DNA from: Streptomyces sp. 135
GTDB lineage: Bacteria; Actinomycetota; Actinomycetes; Streptomycetales; Streptomycetaceae
NCBI RefSeq assembly: GCF_020026305.1
Contig: NZ_CP075691.1
Coordinates: forward strand, 7,495,415-7,559,414
Reading direction: 5' to 3'
DNA length: 64,000 bases
Shown in pieces: positions 34,425 to 42,851 of the stretch. Positions within the stretch are counted from its first letter, which is position 1, and each line of letters opens with the position of its first letter. The notes below the pieces were generated by a model. The model worked only from the letters and a program-made list of their open reading frames with translations. It ran no database searches and had not been told where the DNA came from. A program made the position numbers and the translations under genes.

Positions 34425-35495
34425 TCACCCCCTCGCCCCCAGTCGCCCCATCACCTCCCACGCCTCCACCATCACCCGCTCCACCAACTCCGCACACGAC
34501 GGCACGTCCTCGATCAGGCCGGCTATCTGGCCCGACGCCATCACCCCCGCGTCCGGGCGGCCGTCGACCATCGCCGACTTCAGCATCATCGGCGTGTTCG
34601 CCGCGAGGAGGACCTGGCTCCACGTCAGGTCCTTGCCGCGCCTCATCGCGAGGCCGTCGCGCGCCATCCGGGCCCACCCCAGCCCGGAGAGCCTGTGGAA
34701 CGCCGCCGCATGCCGCACCGCCCGGGCCAGGGACGCGAGGCCGCCCGACTTCTCCAGGCCGGCCACCAGCTCCGTGCGCAGCATCCGGTGCGGAAGGCCG
34801 TCCACGCGCGTGGTGACCGTGACGTCCCTCACGGAGGCCGCCAGATAGCGCGCCTTGACCGCGTCCGGCACCGGCGAGTCCGAGGTGAGCAGGAAACGCG
34901 TGCCCATGGCCACGCCCGCCGCGCCATAGGCGAGCGCGGCGACCAGGCCCCGTCCGTCATAGAACCCGCCCGCGGCGACCACCGGGATGTCCACCGCGTC
35001 CACGGCCTGCGGCAGCAGGACCGTCGTGGCCACCTCGCCGGTGTGACCGCCGCCCTCGCCGCCCTGCACGACGACCGCGTCCGCGCCCCACGCGGCGACC
35101 TTCTCTGCGTGCCTTCGCGCGCCGACCGAGGGGATCACCACCACGCCCGCGTCCTTGAGCTCGGCGATGAGCTCCCTGGACGGCGCCAGCGCGAAGGACG
35201 CCACGCGCACGCCCTCCTCGACGATGACCCGGACACGCTCCCGGGCATCGCCCGCGTCGGCCCGCAGATTGACCCCGAACGGCGCCTCCGTACGGGACCT
35301 CACCTCGCGCACGGCCGAGCGCAACCGCTCGACCGTCATGGTCGCGGAGGCCAGGATGCCGAGCGCCCCGGCGTTCGCCGTCGCCGAGACCAGGCGGGGG
35401 CCCGCCACCCAGCCCATGCCGGTCTGCACGATCGGGTGCCGCACCCCGACCAGCTTCGTCAGCGGCGTCTCGATGACGGGCGGGGCCGCCGTCAC
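34425..35495 (-). CDS. ipdC: IpdC-like flavin-dependent reductase (nitronate monooxygenase family)
   Basis: The 356-residue protein is a TIM-barrel FMN enzyme of the 2-nitropropane dioxygenase/nitronate monooxygenase family: PIVQTGMGWVAGPRL, then VVQGGEGGGHTG (FMN phosphate loop) and ALAYGAAGVAMGTRFL. In steroid degraders IpdC reduces a CoA-linked ring-opened intermediate. Its GTG start at 35495 overlaps the ipdB stop (GTGA), and the order echA20-ipdA-ipdB-ipdC is that of the mycobacterial operon. The in-frame longer version further upstream has no support. Confidence 0.8.
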   Translation of the reverse strand: MTAAPPVIETPLTKLVGVRHPIVQTGMGWVAGPRLVSATANAGALGILASATMTVERLRSAVREVRSRTEAPFGVNLRADAGDARERVRVIVEEGVRVASFALAPSRELIAELKDAGVVVIPSVGARRHAEKVAAWGADAVVVQGGEGGGHTGEVATTVLLPQAVDAVDIPVVAAGGFYDGRGLVAALAYGAAGVAMGTRFLLTSDSPVPDAVKARYLAASVRDVTVTTRVDGLPHRMLRTELVAGLEKSGGLASLARAVRHAAAFHRLSGLGWARMARDGLAMRRGKDLTWSQVLLAANTPMMLKSAMVDGRPDAGVMASGQIAGLIEDVPSCAELVERVMVEAWEVMGRLGARG

Positions 35496-36265
35496 GCGCG
35501 CACCTCGCGCTCGCGCAGACCCCGCGGGTCCACCACCTCGCGGATCAGCCGCAGCTCCTCGTCCGTCGGCTCGCGGGTGTACGGCAGACCGCCGTCCGGA
35601 GTGGCGAGCGCGAAACCGGTGGCCTCCCGCACCCGGCCGAGCGTCACCCCCGGATGCAGGGAGACCACCCGCATCGCGTGATGGGACGTAGCGAAGTCGA
35701 AGACGCCGAGGTCCGAGACGACGCGGCGCAGGTCGTGGAAGCGGGTCGCGGAGGGGCCCGCGGCGGCCGCGCTGTCGTACCCGACACCGCTGATCATGTC
35801 GACCTTCTCGACGAAGACGCGCGTCGAATGCCTCGGGATCCAGTAACTCACCGGATTGTTGATCGTGTTGGCCGGGGCGCCGCGCACACCGAGCAATTGC
35901 CGTCGGGGGCGCGCCCAGTCGCCGATGCACGAGATGTTCTGATTCCCGAAGCGGTCGATCTGGCTCGCGCCCATCATCACGTGCCGCCGCCCGCCCATGA
36001 CCATCGTCAGATGCTTGCGGTACGGCAGCCAGCCCTCGGTCACGCCCGACGCGGTGCCCAGTGCCGGGACGTCGCCGATGAGCAGCGCCTCGCCGTCCGT
36101 GAGCAGCAGGTCGGGGGAGAAGGCCAGCTTGGCGAGGCGCGCGCCGATGGACGGGATCGTGCCCATGGGGGACGCGAGGATCTCGCCGTCGTCCCGCCAG
36201 GCCTCGGCGCAGGCGATGACGCAGTACTCGGCGCGGGTGACGGTCCGCTCGGCGGCCGGGGTCAT
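35492..36265 (-). CDS. ipdB: CoA-transferase-like hydrolase beta subunit, IpdB
   Basis: The 257-residue protein is a class I CoA-transferase beta-type subunit: GTIPSIGARLAKLAFSPDLL, then GASQIDRFGNQNISCIGDW. IpdAB hydrolyses the last ring (COCHEA-CoA) in C/D-ring breakdown and lacks the usual catalytic glutamate of transferases; the catalytic residue cannot be confirmed without an alignment. The gene overlaps ipdA upstream (ATGA) and ipdC downstream (GTGA). Confidence 0.82.
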   Translation of the reverse strand: MTPAAERTVTRAEYCVIACAEAWRDDGEILASPMGTIPSIGARLAKLAFSPDLLLTDGEALLIGDVPALGTASGVTEGWLPYRKHLTMVMGGRRHVMMGASQIDRFGNQNISCIGDWARPRRQLLGVRGAPANTINNPVSYWIPRHSTRVFVEKVDMISGVGYDSAAAAGPSATRFHDLRRVVSDLGVFDFATSHHAMRVVSLHPGVTLGRVREATGFALATPDGGLPYTREPTDEELRLIREVVDPRGLREREVRA

Positions 36266-37134
36266 CGCTGCTCCTTGTGCCAGGTCCGGACGGCCAGGTG
36301 GTAGTCCCGCTCGGTGCCGGCCAGGAAGCGGGCGCGGAAGGCCGCCCAGGCCTCCGGGTCCGCGGCGGCGTCGGCGTACGCCTTCTGAAAGGGCTCGTCG
36401 CGGTCGTAGTCGGGCACGCAGGACGTGAAGTGCGCGCCGTTCGGCGTCTCGGCCACGCCCGTCACCGTGTGCCGCGAGATCAGCAGGGACTGCGGCGCCG
36501 CGTGCTCGGAGAGCCGCCCGGGGTCGACGACCTGCTCACACGAGACGTACGCGGTGTCGGAGGCCTCGCAGAACAGGTCGTCGAAGTAGGGGTCCGGGCC
36601 CAGATAGCGGGCGTTGCCGAACCGGTCTGCGCGGTTCATGTGCACCAGCGCCGCGTCCATCCGCAGGGCGGGCACCGCGACCAGCTCCTCGCCGTCCTCG
36701 TACGGCGAAGTGACCGTACGCAGCTGGGGGTTGACCCGCAGCACGTCGGAGCCGAGGCCCGCGCGGATCGGCAGGAACGGCAGCCGCTGGGTGCCCGCGG
36801 TGAGGCCCTGCATGAGCATCGCCTCGTCCAGCTCGACGAGTTCGAAGGCGCCACGCTCGCGTGCCGCGCGGAAGTGCGGTTCCAGCGGAATCGAGTCGAG
36901 CGTGGTGAACGCCGTGATCAGCTTGCGGATGCGGCCCGCTGCGGCGAGCAGGCCGATGTCCGGGCCGCCGTAGGAGACGACGGTCAGGCCCGTGACGCCG
37001 GACCGCAGCAGCGCGCGCACCAGCGCCATCGGTTTGCGGCGCGAGCCCCAGCCGCCGATGCCGAGGGTCATTCCGCTCTCCAGACGCCCCACGATCTCCT
37101 CGGGCGTCATGATCTTGCCTGTCCTGCCGCTCAT
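36262..37134 (-). CDS. ipdA: CoA-transferase-like hydrolase alpha subunit, IpdA
   Basis: The 290-residue protein is the alpha partner: IGGWGSRRKPMALVRALLRS, GLTVVSYGGPDIGLLAAAGR and the C-terminal YLGPDPYFDDLFCEAS. It pairs with the overlapping ipdB gene to open the last steroid ring. It overlaps the echA20 stop (ATGA), so echA20-ipdA-ipdB-ipdC behave as one tightly coupled operon driven from the operator at 37926. Confidence 0.82.
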   Translation of the reverse strand: MSGRTGKIMTPEEIVGRLESGMTLGIGGWGSRRKPMALVRALLRSGVTGLTVVSYGGPDIGLLAAAGRIRKLITAFTTLDSIPLEPHFRAARERGAFELVELDEAMLMQGLTAGTQRLPFLPIRAGLGSDVLRVNPQLRTVTSPYEDGEELVAVPALRMDAALVHMNRADRFGNARYLGPDPYFDDLFCEASDTAYVSCEQVVDPGRLSEHAAPQSLLISRHTVTGVAETPNGAHFTSCVPDYDRDEPFQKAYADAAADPEAWAAFRARFLAGTERDYHLAVRTWHKEQR

Positions 37135-37892
37135 GTCCCGCCTTCCCCTCGCGTCCCGAAGTCCTCGCGGATGCGGTCGGCCAGGCCGCTGAGATTCGCC
37201 TCGAAGGTGAAGCCCTGCTCGAAGCGGTAGCTGCGGTGCACGTCGACCGGGTCGATGCCGTTGATGGCGGCCTTCGCGAAGCGCAGCAGTGTGCCGTCCT
37301 TGCGGGCGATCTCGCGCGCCAACTCCAGGGCGGCATCGCGCAGTTCAGCACGCGGGACGACCTGCCACACGGAGCCGTGGGCGTGCAGTTCGGCTGCCGT
37401 CACGGTGCGCGAGGTGTAGTACAGCGCGCGCATCAGATGCTGCGGCACCAGGCGGGCCAGGTGGGTGGCGGCCCCCAGCGCGCCCCGGTCCAGCTCGGGC
37501 AGGCCGAACATGGCGTCTTCGCTCGCCACGATCGCGTCCGCGTTGCCCACGAGGCCTATCCCGCCGCCCAGACAGAAGCCCTGCACGGCGGCGACGACCG
37601 GCACCTCGCATTCGTACACCGCCGAGAACGCCGCGTAGCAGCCGCGGTTGGCGCCGATCAGCGCGGTGTGGCCGCTGTCGCGCCGCATCTCCTTGATGTC
37701 CACGCCGGCGTTGAACCCCCGCCCCTCGGCGGCCAGCACCACGCAGCGTGTGGCGGGGTCGCGCCCGGCGGCGCGCACGGCGTCCGCCACGGCATACCAA
37801 CCCCGCACAGGAAGGGCGTTGACCGGTGGATAGTCGACGGTGACGACCGCCACGCCCTGCGTGGGCTCCGGGACGGAGGTGGAGACAGACAT
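37131..37892 (-). CDS. echA20: Enoyl-CoA hydratase/isomerase family, EchA20-like
   Basis: The 253-residue crotonase-fold protein shows the oxyanion-hole segments GRGFNAGVDIKEMRR and FCLGGGIGLVGNADAIVAS. EchA20 hydrolytically opens ring D of the steroid remnant. Start ATG at 37892 is preferred; an upstream in-frame ATG would reach the operator. It is the first gene of the echA20-ipdABC operon and is divergent from the SDR at 37961. Confidence 0.8.
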   Translation of the reverse strand: MSVSTSVPEPTQGVAVVTVDYPPVNALPVRGWYAVADAVRAAGRDPATRCVVLAAEGRGFNAGVDIKEMRRDSGHTALIGANRGCYAAFSAVYECEVPVVAAVQGFCLGGGIGLVGNADAIVASEDAMFGLPELDRGALGAATHLARLVPQHLMRALYYTSRTVTAAELHAHGSVWQVVPRAELRDAALELAREIARKDGTLLRFAKAAINGIDPVDVHRSYRFEQGFTFEANLSGLADRIREDFGTRGEGGT

Positions 37893-37925
37893 CAGAGGAT
37901 CCGCTACCTTTCGACCACACGCCTT

Positions 37926-37943
37926 CAACCAAACATTTGTTAG
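37926..37943. promoter_or_regulatory. KstR2-type operator (site 2, echA20/SDR divergent promoter)
   Basis: On the minus strand the sequence reads CTAACAAATGTTTGGTTG, 16 of 18 identical to site 1 (28593-28610). It is 33 bp upstream of echA20 and 18 bp before the SDR start at 37961, so it would overlap both promoters. Confidence 0.75.
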
Positions 37944-37960
37944 TTGGAAAGGTAGCAGCG

Positions 37961-38725
37961 ATGACTGACACCCGACAGGTGGCCGTCGTCACCGGCGGCA
38001 CCCGCGGCGTCGGCGCCGGAATCGCCCGCGGCTTCCTCGCCGCCGGCGCCCATGTCGTCGTCTGTGCCCGCAGGCCGCCCGACGAGCCGGTCCAAGCGGC
38101 GGGCGCCACGGCGGAGTTCCGGCCGCTGGACCTGCGCGACGCACAGGCCGGGCACGCCTTCTTCCGCCAAGTGGCCGCCGACCACGGCTCCGTGGACGCC
38201 CTCGTGAACAACGCGGGCGGCACGCCGTTCGGTCTCCTCGCCGACACGGCCCCCGCCCGGCAGGCGAAGATCGTCGAACTGAACCTCCTCGCCCCGCTCT
38301 ACGCCTCGCTCGCCGCGTACGACGTGATGCGCGCCCAGCGGTCGGGCGGCAGCATCACGATGATCGGCAGTGTCAGCGGCACCCGGCCCTCGCCCGGCAG
38401 CGGGGCGTACGGAGCGGCGAAGGCCGGCCTGGAGAACCTCGCCCGGACCATGGCGGTCGAATGGGCCCCGGCCGTGCGCGTGAACACCGTCGTTCTCGGC
38501 CTCGCCCGCACCGAGAGCGCCCACCTCCACTACGGCGACGAAGAGGGCGTCGCCAGGGTCGCCGCCACCGTGCCGCTCGGCCGCCTCGCCGACCCCGCGG
38601 ACGTCGGTGACGCCTGCGTCTTCCTCGCCTCCGAACAGGCCCGGTACATCAGCGGCGCCGCCCTCCACCTGCACGGCGGCGGCGAGCGCCCCGCCTTCCT
38701 GGACGCCGCCTCGGTCAACCGCTGA
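37961..38725 (+). CDS. Short-chain dehydrogenase/reductase (Rv3549c-like)
   Basis: The 254-residue SDR has VTGGTRGVGAGIARGF, NNAGG and the catalytic S-Y-x-x-x-K (SVSGTRPSPGSGAYGAAKAG). The C-terminal AGAALHLHGGGERPAFLD is typical of the family. It is divergent from echA20 across KstR2 site 2 and matches the position of Rv3549c in M. tuberculosis. Its exact substrate in C/D-ring breakdown is not known. Confidence 0.8.
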   Translation: MTDTRQVAVVTGGTRGVGAGIARGFLAAGAHVVVCARRPPDEPVQAAGATAEFRPLDLRDAQAGHAFFRQVAADHGSVDALVNNAGGTPFGLLADTAPARQAKIVELNLLAPLYASLAAYDVMRAQRSGGSITMIGSVSGTRPSPGSGAYGAAKAGLENLARTMAVEWAPAVRVNTVVLGLARTESAHLHYGDEEGVARVAATVPLGRLADPADVGDACVFLASEQARYISGAALHLHGGGERPAFLDAASVNR

Positions 38726-38748
38726 ACGCCTCAATAGGGAGCTGCCCC

Positions 38749-39675
38749 ATGACTTCAGCCGCCACATCCGGGATCTGTGCGGGCCGCGTCGTGATCGTCA
38801 CGGGGGCGGGCCGCGGGCTGGGCCGCGCCCACGCGCGCGCGTACGCCGCCGAGGGCGCCCGGGTCGTCGTCAACGACCTCGGCGTGGGGCCCGACGGCTC
38901 CGGGGGGTCCGGCGGGCCGGCGCACGCCGTCGTCGAGGAGATCCGCGCCTCGGGCGGCGACGCGGTCGCGCACGGCGGTGACATCGCGACATCGGACGGC
39001 GCCGCCTCGCTGGTGCACGCCGCCCTCGACAGGTACGGACGCCTCGACACCCTCGTCAACAACGCGGGCTTCCTGCGCGACCGCATGCTGGTCAACCTCG
39101 ACGAGGACGACTGGGACGCGGTGATGCGGGTCCATCTCAAGGGGCACTTCCTCCCCTTGAAGCACGCGGCGGCCCACTGGCGGGCCGAGGCGAAGGCCGG
39201 ACGCGTGCCGCACGCGTGCGTGGTCAACACCAGCTCGGGAGCGGGCCTGCTGGGCAGTGTCGGGCAGGGCAACTACAGCGCGGCCAAGGCGGGGATCCTC
39301 GGCCTCACCCTGGTCGCCGCCGCCGAACTGGCCGCCTACGGAGTACGCGTGAACGCCATCGCGCCCGCTGCCCGCACCCGGATGACCGAGCAGACGTTCG
39401 CCGACACCATGGTCGCCCCGGAGGACGGAGCCTTCGACGCGATGGCCCCGGAGAACGTGTCACCGCTCGTCGTCTGGCTCGGCTCCACCGCTTCCGCCGG
39501 GGTCACCGGCCGCGTCTTCGAGGCGGAGGCCGGCCGCATCACCGTCATGGAGGGCTGGCGCCCGGGGCCGACCGCGGACAAGGGGGCCCGCTGGACCCCG
39601 GCCGAAGCGGGCGGGACGGCCCGCAAGCTCCTCACCGACGCCGAGCCGCCCCGACCTGTGTACGGGGCACGCTGA
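38749..39675 (+). CDS. Short-chain dehydrogenase/reductase (Rv3548c-like)
   Basis: The 308-residue SDR has VIVTGAGRGLGRAHARAY, NNAGFLRDRMLVNLDEDDWD and SVGQGNYSAAKAGILGLT, the pattern of SDRs related to the N-terminal part of multifunctional hydroxyacyl-CoA dehydrogenases. It follows the first SDR by 23 bp. The 3' end (RPVYGAR) and the bases just after it share a near-duplicate 20-bp sequence (CTGTGTACGGGGCACGCTG and CTGTATACGGGACACGCTG). Confidence 0.82.
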   Translation: MTSAATSGICAGRVVIVTGAGRGLGRAHARAYAAEGARVVVNDLGVGPDGSGGSGGPAHAVVEEIRASGGDAVAHGGDIATSDGAASLVHAALDRYGRLDTLVNNAGFLRDRMLVNLDEDDWDAVMRVHLKGHFLPLKHAAAHWRAEAKAGRVPHACVVNTSSGAGLLGSVGQGNYSAAKAGILGLTLVAAAELAAYGVRVNAIAPAARTRMTEQTFADTMVAPEDGAFDAMAPENVSPLVVWLGSTASAGVTGRVFEAEAGRITVMEGWRPGPTADKGARWTPAEAGGTARKLLTDAEPPRPVYGAR

Positions 39676-39710
39676 GCCCCGGCCTGTATACGGGACACGC
39701 TGTCCAGACC

Positions 39711-40867
39711 TCAGTCACGTCCCTGCGGCCCCGCTTCTTGTTCTTCCTCCGCCAGCACGCGCTGAGCCACCCCGAACGCCGCGTTGGCCGCCGGCACCCC
39801 GCAGTAGACCGCCGTCTGGAGCAGGACCGCGCCGATCTCCTCGGGCGTGAGGCCGTTGCGGCGGGCCGCGCGGACGTGCAGGGCCAGCTCGGCGAGGTGG
39901 CCGTGGGCCCCGAGCGCGGTCAGCGTGATCATGCTGCGTTCGCGGTGCGAGAGCGTGGGATCGGTCCAGATCTCCCCCCACGCGTAGCGGGAGATGAAGT
40001 CCTGGAAGCGGGCGGTGAAGGGCGTGGTGGCGGCCTGCGCGCGGTCGACGTGCGCGTCGCCGAGCACCGCGCGGCGCACGGCCGCGCCACCTCCGGCCGC
40101 CGGACCGGCGAAGTGGGCGCGCAGCGCGCGCTCACGGCGGCGGGGCGCTCCGCGGGCGCCAGATGCGAGGCGCCCGCGAGTTCCACCAGGGACGCGCCCG
40201 CCACCGCGTCGGCGATCTCCCGTGCGTGGGCGGGCGGTGTCGCGGGGTCCTCGCGCCCGGCGAGCACCAGCGTGGGCGCGGTGATCGACGCCACGCCGTC
40301 CCGCAGGTCGTACGCGGCCAGGGCGTCGCAGCACGCCGCGTACGCCCCCGGATCGGCGGCCAAGAGGTCGGCCACCAGGGCGGGAACCGTGAATCCGGGC
40401 GTGAACCAGCGCCGCGGCGCCGATTCCGCGAGCGCGGCCAGGCCCTCGCGGCGCACGGTCGCGGCCCGCTCCCGCCAGGCATCCGCGCCGCCGAAGTGCA
40501 GCGACGTACAGACGAGGGCGAGGCTCGTCACGCGCTCCGGATGGCGGGCCGCGAGGTGCAGTCCGACGGCACCGCCGAGCGAGACACCGGCGTACGCGAA
40601 GCGGTCGATGCCGAGCGCGTCGGCGAGCGCGAGGACGAGTCCGGCGAGGTCGGCGACCGTGGCGCCGGGCCCGATCAGCTCCGCGGGGGAGCCGCCGTGG
40701 CCGGGCAGGTCCCAGCGCACGACCCGGCGCGCGGTGGCCAGTTCGGGCGCGACGGCGTCCCACAGGGCGGTCGACGTGCCGAGGGACGGGCCGAGGAGGA
40801 ACGGGGGAGCGCTGTCCGGGCCCTCGATGGTGTGGTGCGGCAGCTTGCCGGTCGGGTGGGTCGTCAA
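39711..40867 (-). pseudogene. pcaL: PcaL: 3-oxoadipate enol-lactonase/4-carboxymuconolactone decarboxylase fusion, frameshifted
   Basis: The 5' part encodes the enol-lactonase (PcaD) domain with VRWDLPGHGGSP, nucleophile elbow YAGVSLGGAVG, and the catalytic His near ELAGASHLAPAERPAA. At about 40129 the sequence must shift frame to continue into the carboxymuconolactone decarboxylase (PcaC) domain (RAVLGDAHVDRAQAATTPFT, then ERSMITLTALGAHGHLAEL). Streptomyces and Rhodococcus have this fusion as a single PcaL. In the unshifted frame PcaD runs on to a stop at 39929. If real, PcaC could still be made from an internal GTG. The start is a TTG at 40867 overlapping the pcaB stop. One missing base in a G/C-rich run would restore the fusion, so base-call error is possible. 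Confidence 0.78.
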
Positions 40868-42285
40868 CGTCGCTCCAGGGCGCGGTCGGTGAAGGTGCCG
40901 GCGGAGCCGGTGTAGCGGGTGGGATCGGCGAGTTCGGAGAGACTGGACGGATCACAGAGGGCAGCGAGGGCGGCGCGTGCGGAGAGGTCGGTCCCCTTCG
41001 GAGCGGGTTCCTCGGCCAGGATCTCGCCGAGCATCTCCCCGATGACCTCCGCGAGCGTGCGCCCCTCGGCGCGGGTGCGCCGTGCCGCCTCGCCCACGAG
41101 TTCCTTCGCGCGGGCCCGGCCGAGCAGCGGGCTGAGGGTGGCGACGAGCCGCTCGGACACGAGCAACCCGCCGGTCAGGCCGAGGTGTTCGCGCATGGCC
41201 TCCGGGTGGACGCGCAGCCCTTCGGCCAGCTCGGCCGCGTCGCGGGCGGCGCCACCGGCCAGGCGGAGCAGGTCGCGCAGGGGTTCCCACTCGGCGTGCC
41301 AGGCACCCGCGGGCCGCTCGTCCTCGGCGGCGAGTGAGCCGAGGAGCGTGGCCGCGAGGGCGGGCGCGCGGCGCGCGGCGGCGGCGATGAGCGTGGCGCG
41401 GACCGGGTTCGCCTTGTGGGGCATGGCGGACGAGCCCCCGCCGGAGCCTTCGGAGAGCTCGCCGATCTCGGTTCTGGAGAGCGTCGCCACGTCCACCGCC
41501 GCCTTGCCGAGGGCCCCCGCCGTGAAGGCGAGGGCGGACGCGAGGTCGGCGACGGGCGTGCGCAGGGTGTGCCAGGGCAGCAGCGGCTCGACGAGCGCCA
41601 ACTCACGCGCGAAGGCCGCCACGAGCGCTCCGGGCGGCCCTTGCTCGTGCTCCTCGCCGCGCACGGCCGGCTCCCCGCCCCCGTACGCCGAGAAGGCCGC
41701 CAGCGTTCCCGCCGCGCCCCCCAGTTGCACGGGCAGCGCCGCCCGCACCCCCGCGAGGCGGTCCCGGGCGTCGAGCACCAGCGAGCGCCACCCCGCGGCC
41801 TTCAGCCCGAACGTCGTCGGCACCGCGTGCTGTGTCAGCGTGCGGCCCGGCATCACCGTGTCCCGGTGCCGCGACGCGAGGCGGGCCAGGGCGCGTTCCG
41901 CGCGGGACAGGTCCGCGAGGAGCGGGTCCAGCGTGCGTGCGGCGACCAGCATCAGCGCGGTGTCGAGGATGTCCTGGCTCGTCGCGCCCCGGTGGACGTA
42001 GGGTGCCGCGTCGGCGGGCACCGACGCCGTGAGGTCGGCCACCAAGGGGATCACCGGATTGCCGCCCTCCCGCGCGCGGAGCGCGAGGTCCCGCGCGTCG
42101 AAGCGGGTCGCGTCCGAAGCCGCCCTGGTGACCGCCGCGGCCGCCTCCGGAGGGGCGAGGCCCACCGCCGCCTGGGCGCGGGTCAGCGCCGCCTCGGCGT
42201 CCAGCAGGGCCTGGAGGAGGGCGAGGTCGCCGGTCGCTTCCTCGGCGGCGGAACCGACCCACCCGGGAGAGAACAGGCCGCTCAC
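40864..42285 (-). CDS. pcaB: 3-carboxy-cis,cis-muconate cycloisomerase
   Basis: The 473-residue protein belongs to the fumarase/aspartase superfamily: signature GGSSAMPHKANPVRATL near residue 290, plus PYVHRGATSQDILDTALML. PcaB converts beta-carboxymuconate to gamma-carboxymuconolactone. It begins with GTG at 42285, overlapping the pcaG stop by GTGA, and overlaps pcaL by TTGA, so all are translationally linked. Confidence 0.92.
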   Translation of the reverse strand: MSGLFSPGWVGSAAEEATGDLALLQALLDAEAALTRAQAAVGLAPPEAAAAVTRAASDATRFDARDLALRAREGGNPVIPLVADLTASVPADAAPYVHRGATSQDILDTALMLVAARTLDPLLADLSRAERALARLASRHRDTVMPGRTLTQHAVPTTFGLKAAGWRSLVLDARDRLAGVRAALPVQLGGAAGTLAAFSAYGGGEPAVRGEEHEQGPPGALVAAFARELALVEPLLPWHTLRTPVADLASALAFTAGALGKAAVDVATLSRTEIGELSEGSGGGSSAMPHKANPVRATLIAAAARRAPALAATLLGSLAAEDERPAGAWHAEWEPLRDLLRLAGGAARDAAELAEGLRVHPEAMREHLGLTGGLLVSERLVATLSPLLGRARAKELVGEAARRTRAEGRTLAEVIGEMLGEILAEEPAPKGTDLSARAALAALCDPSSLSELADPTRYTGSAGTFTDRALERR

Positions 42286-42851
42286 GGGAACTCCAGGAAG
42301 ACCGTCTCGTCCGCCCCTTGGAGCCGGACGTCGAACCGGTACGTGCGGGGCGCCTCGCTCCGGGCGATCAGCGTGGCGCGCCGGTCGGCGTCCAGCGAGC
42401 CGAGCAGCGCGTCCCCGGGCTCCTCCACGAGGTACGCGCGCGTGTACAGGTGATGCAGCAGCCCGCGCGCGAAGACGGCGAGCGAGATGTACGAGACACC
42501 GCCCGGTGGCAGCGTCCGTACCGCCCAGTGGCCGTCCGCGTCGGTCGGCACCCGGCCGAAGCCGGTGAACGCGACGCCGTCGCGCCCGATGACCCGCCCC
42601 GTCACGGGGTCGTGCCGCAGCGAACCCGGCGCGCCCGTGCGCGAGCAGTCCGGGGCGGGCTGCCAGGTCTCGATCAGGGCGTCGGGGACGGGCTGCCCCG
42701 CGCCGTCGTACACGTACCCGTGCAGCGTGATGGTGTCCGGATGGCCGACGGGGGCGACCTCACCGCCGCGCGCGAAGGGCAGCGCGTAACCGTAGAAGGG
42801 CCCGACGGTCTGGGAGGGCGTGGGAAGCGGCGTGGCGGCGGACGCGGGCAT
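42282..42851 (-). CDS. pcaG: Protocatechuate 3,4-dioxygenase, alpha subunit
   Basis: The 189-residue protein has the intradiol dioxygenase start (PTPSQTVGPFYGYALPF), the beta-sandwich strand VPDALIETWQPAPD, and FTGFGRVPTDADGHW. The alpha subunit lacks the iron ligands and forms the heteromeric enzyme with PcaH. It starts at an ATG that shares one base with the pcaH stop. Confidence 0.93.
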   Translation of the reverse strand: MPASAATPLPTPSQTVGPFYGYALPFARGGEVAPVGHPDTITLHGYVYDGAGQPVPDALIETWQPAPDCSRTGAPGSLRHDPVTGRVIGRDGVAFTGFGRVPTDADGHWAVRTLPPGGVSYISLAVFARGLLHHLYTRAYLVEEPGDALLGSLDADRRATLIARSEAPRTYRFDVRLQGADETVFLEFP

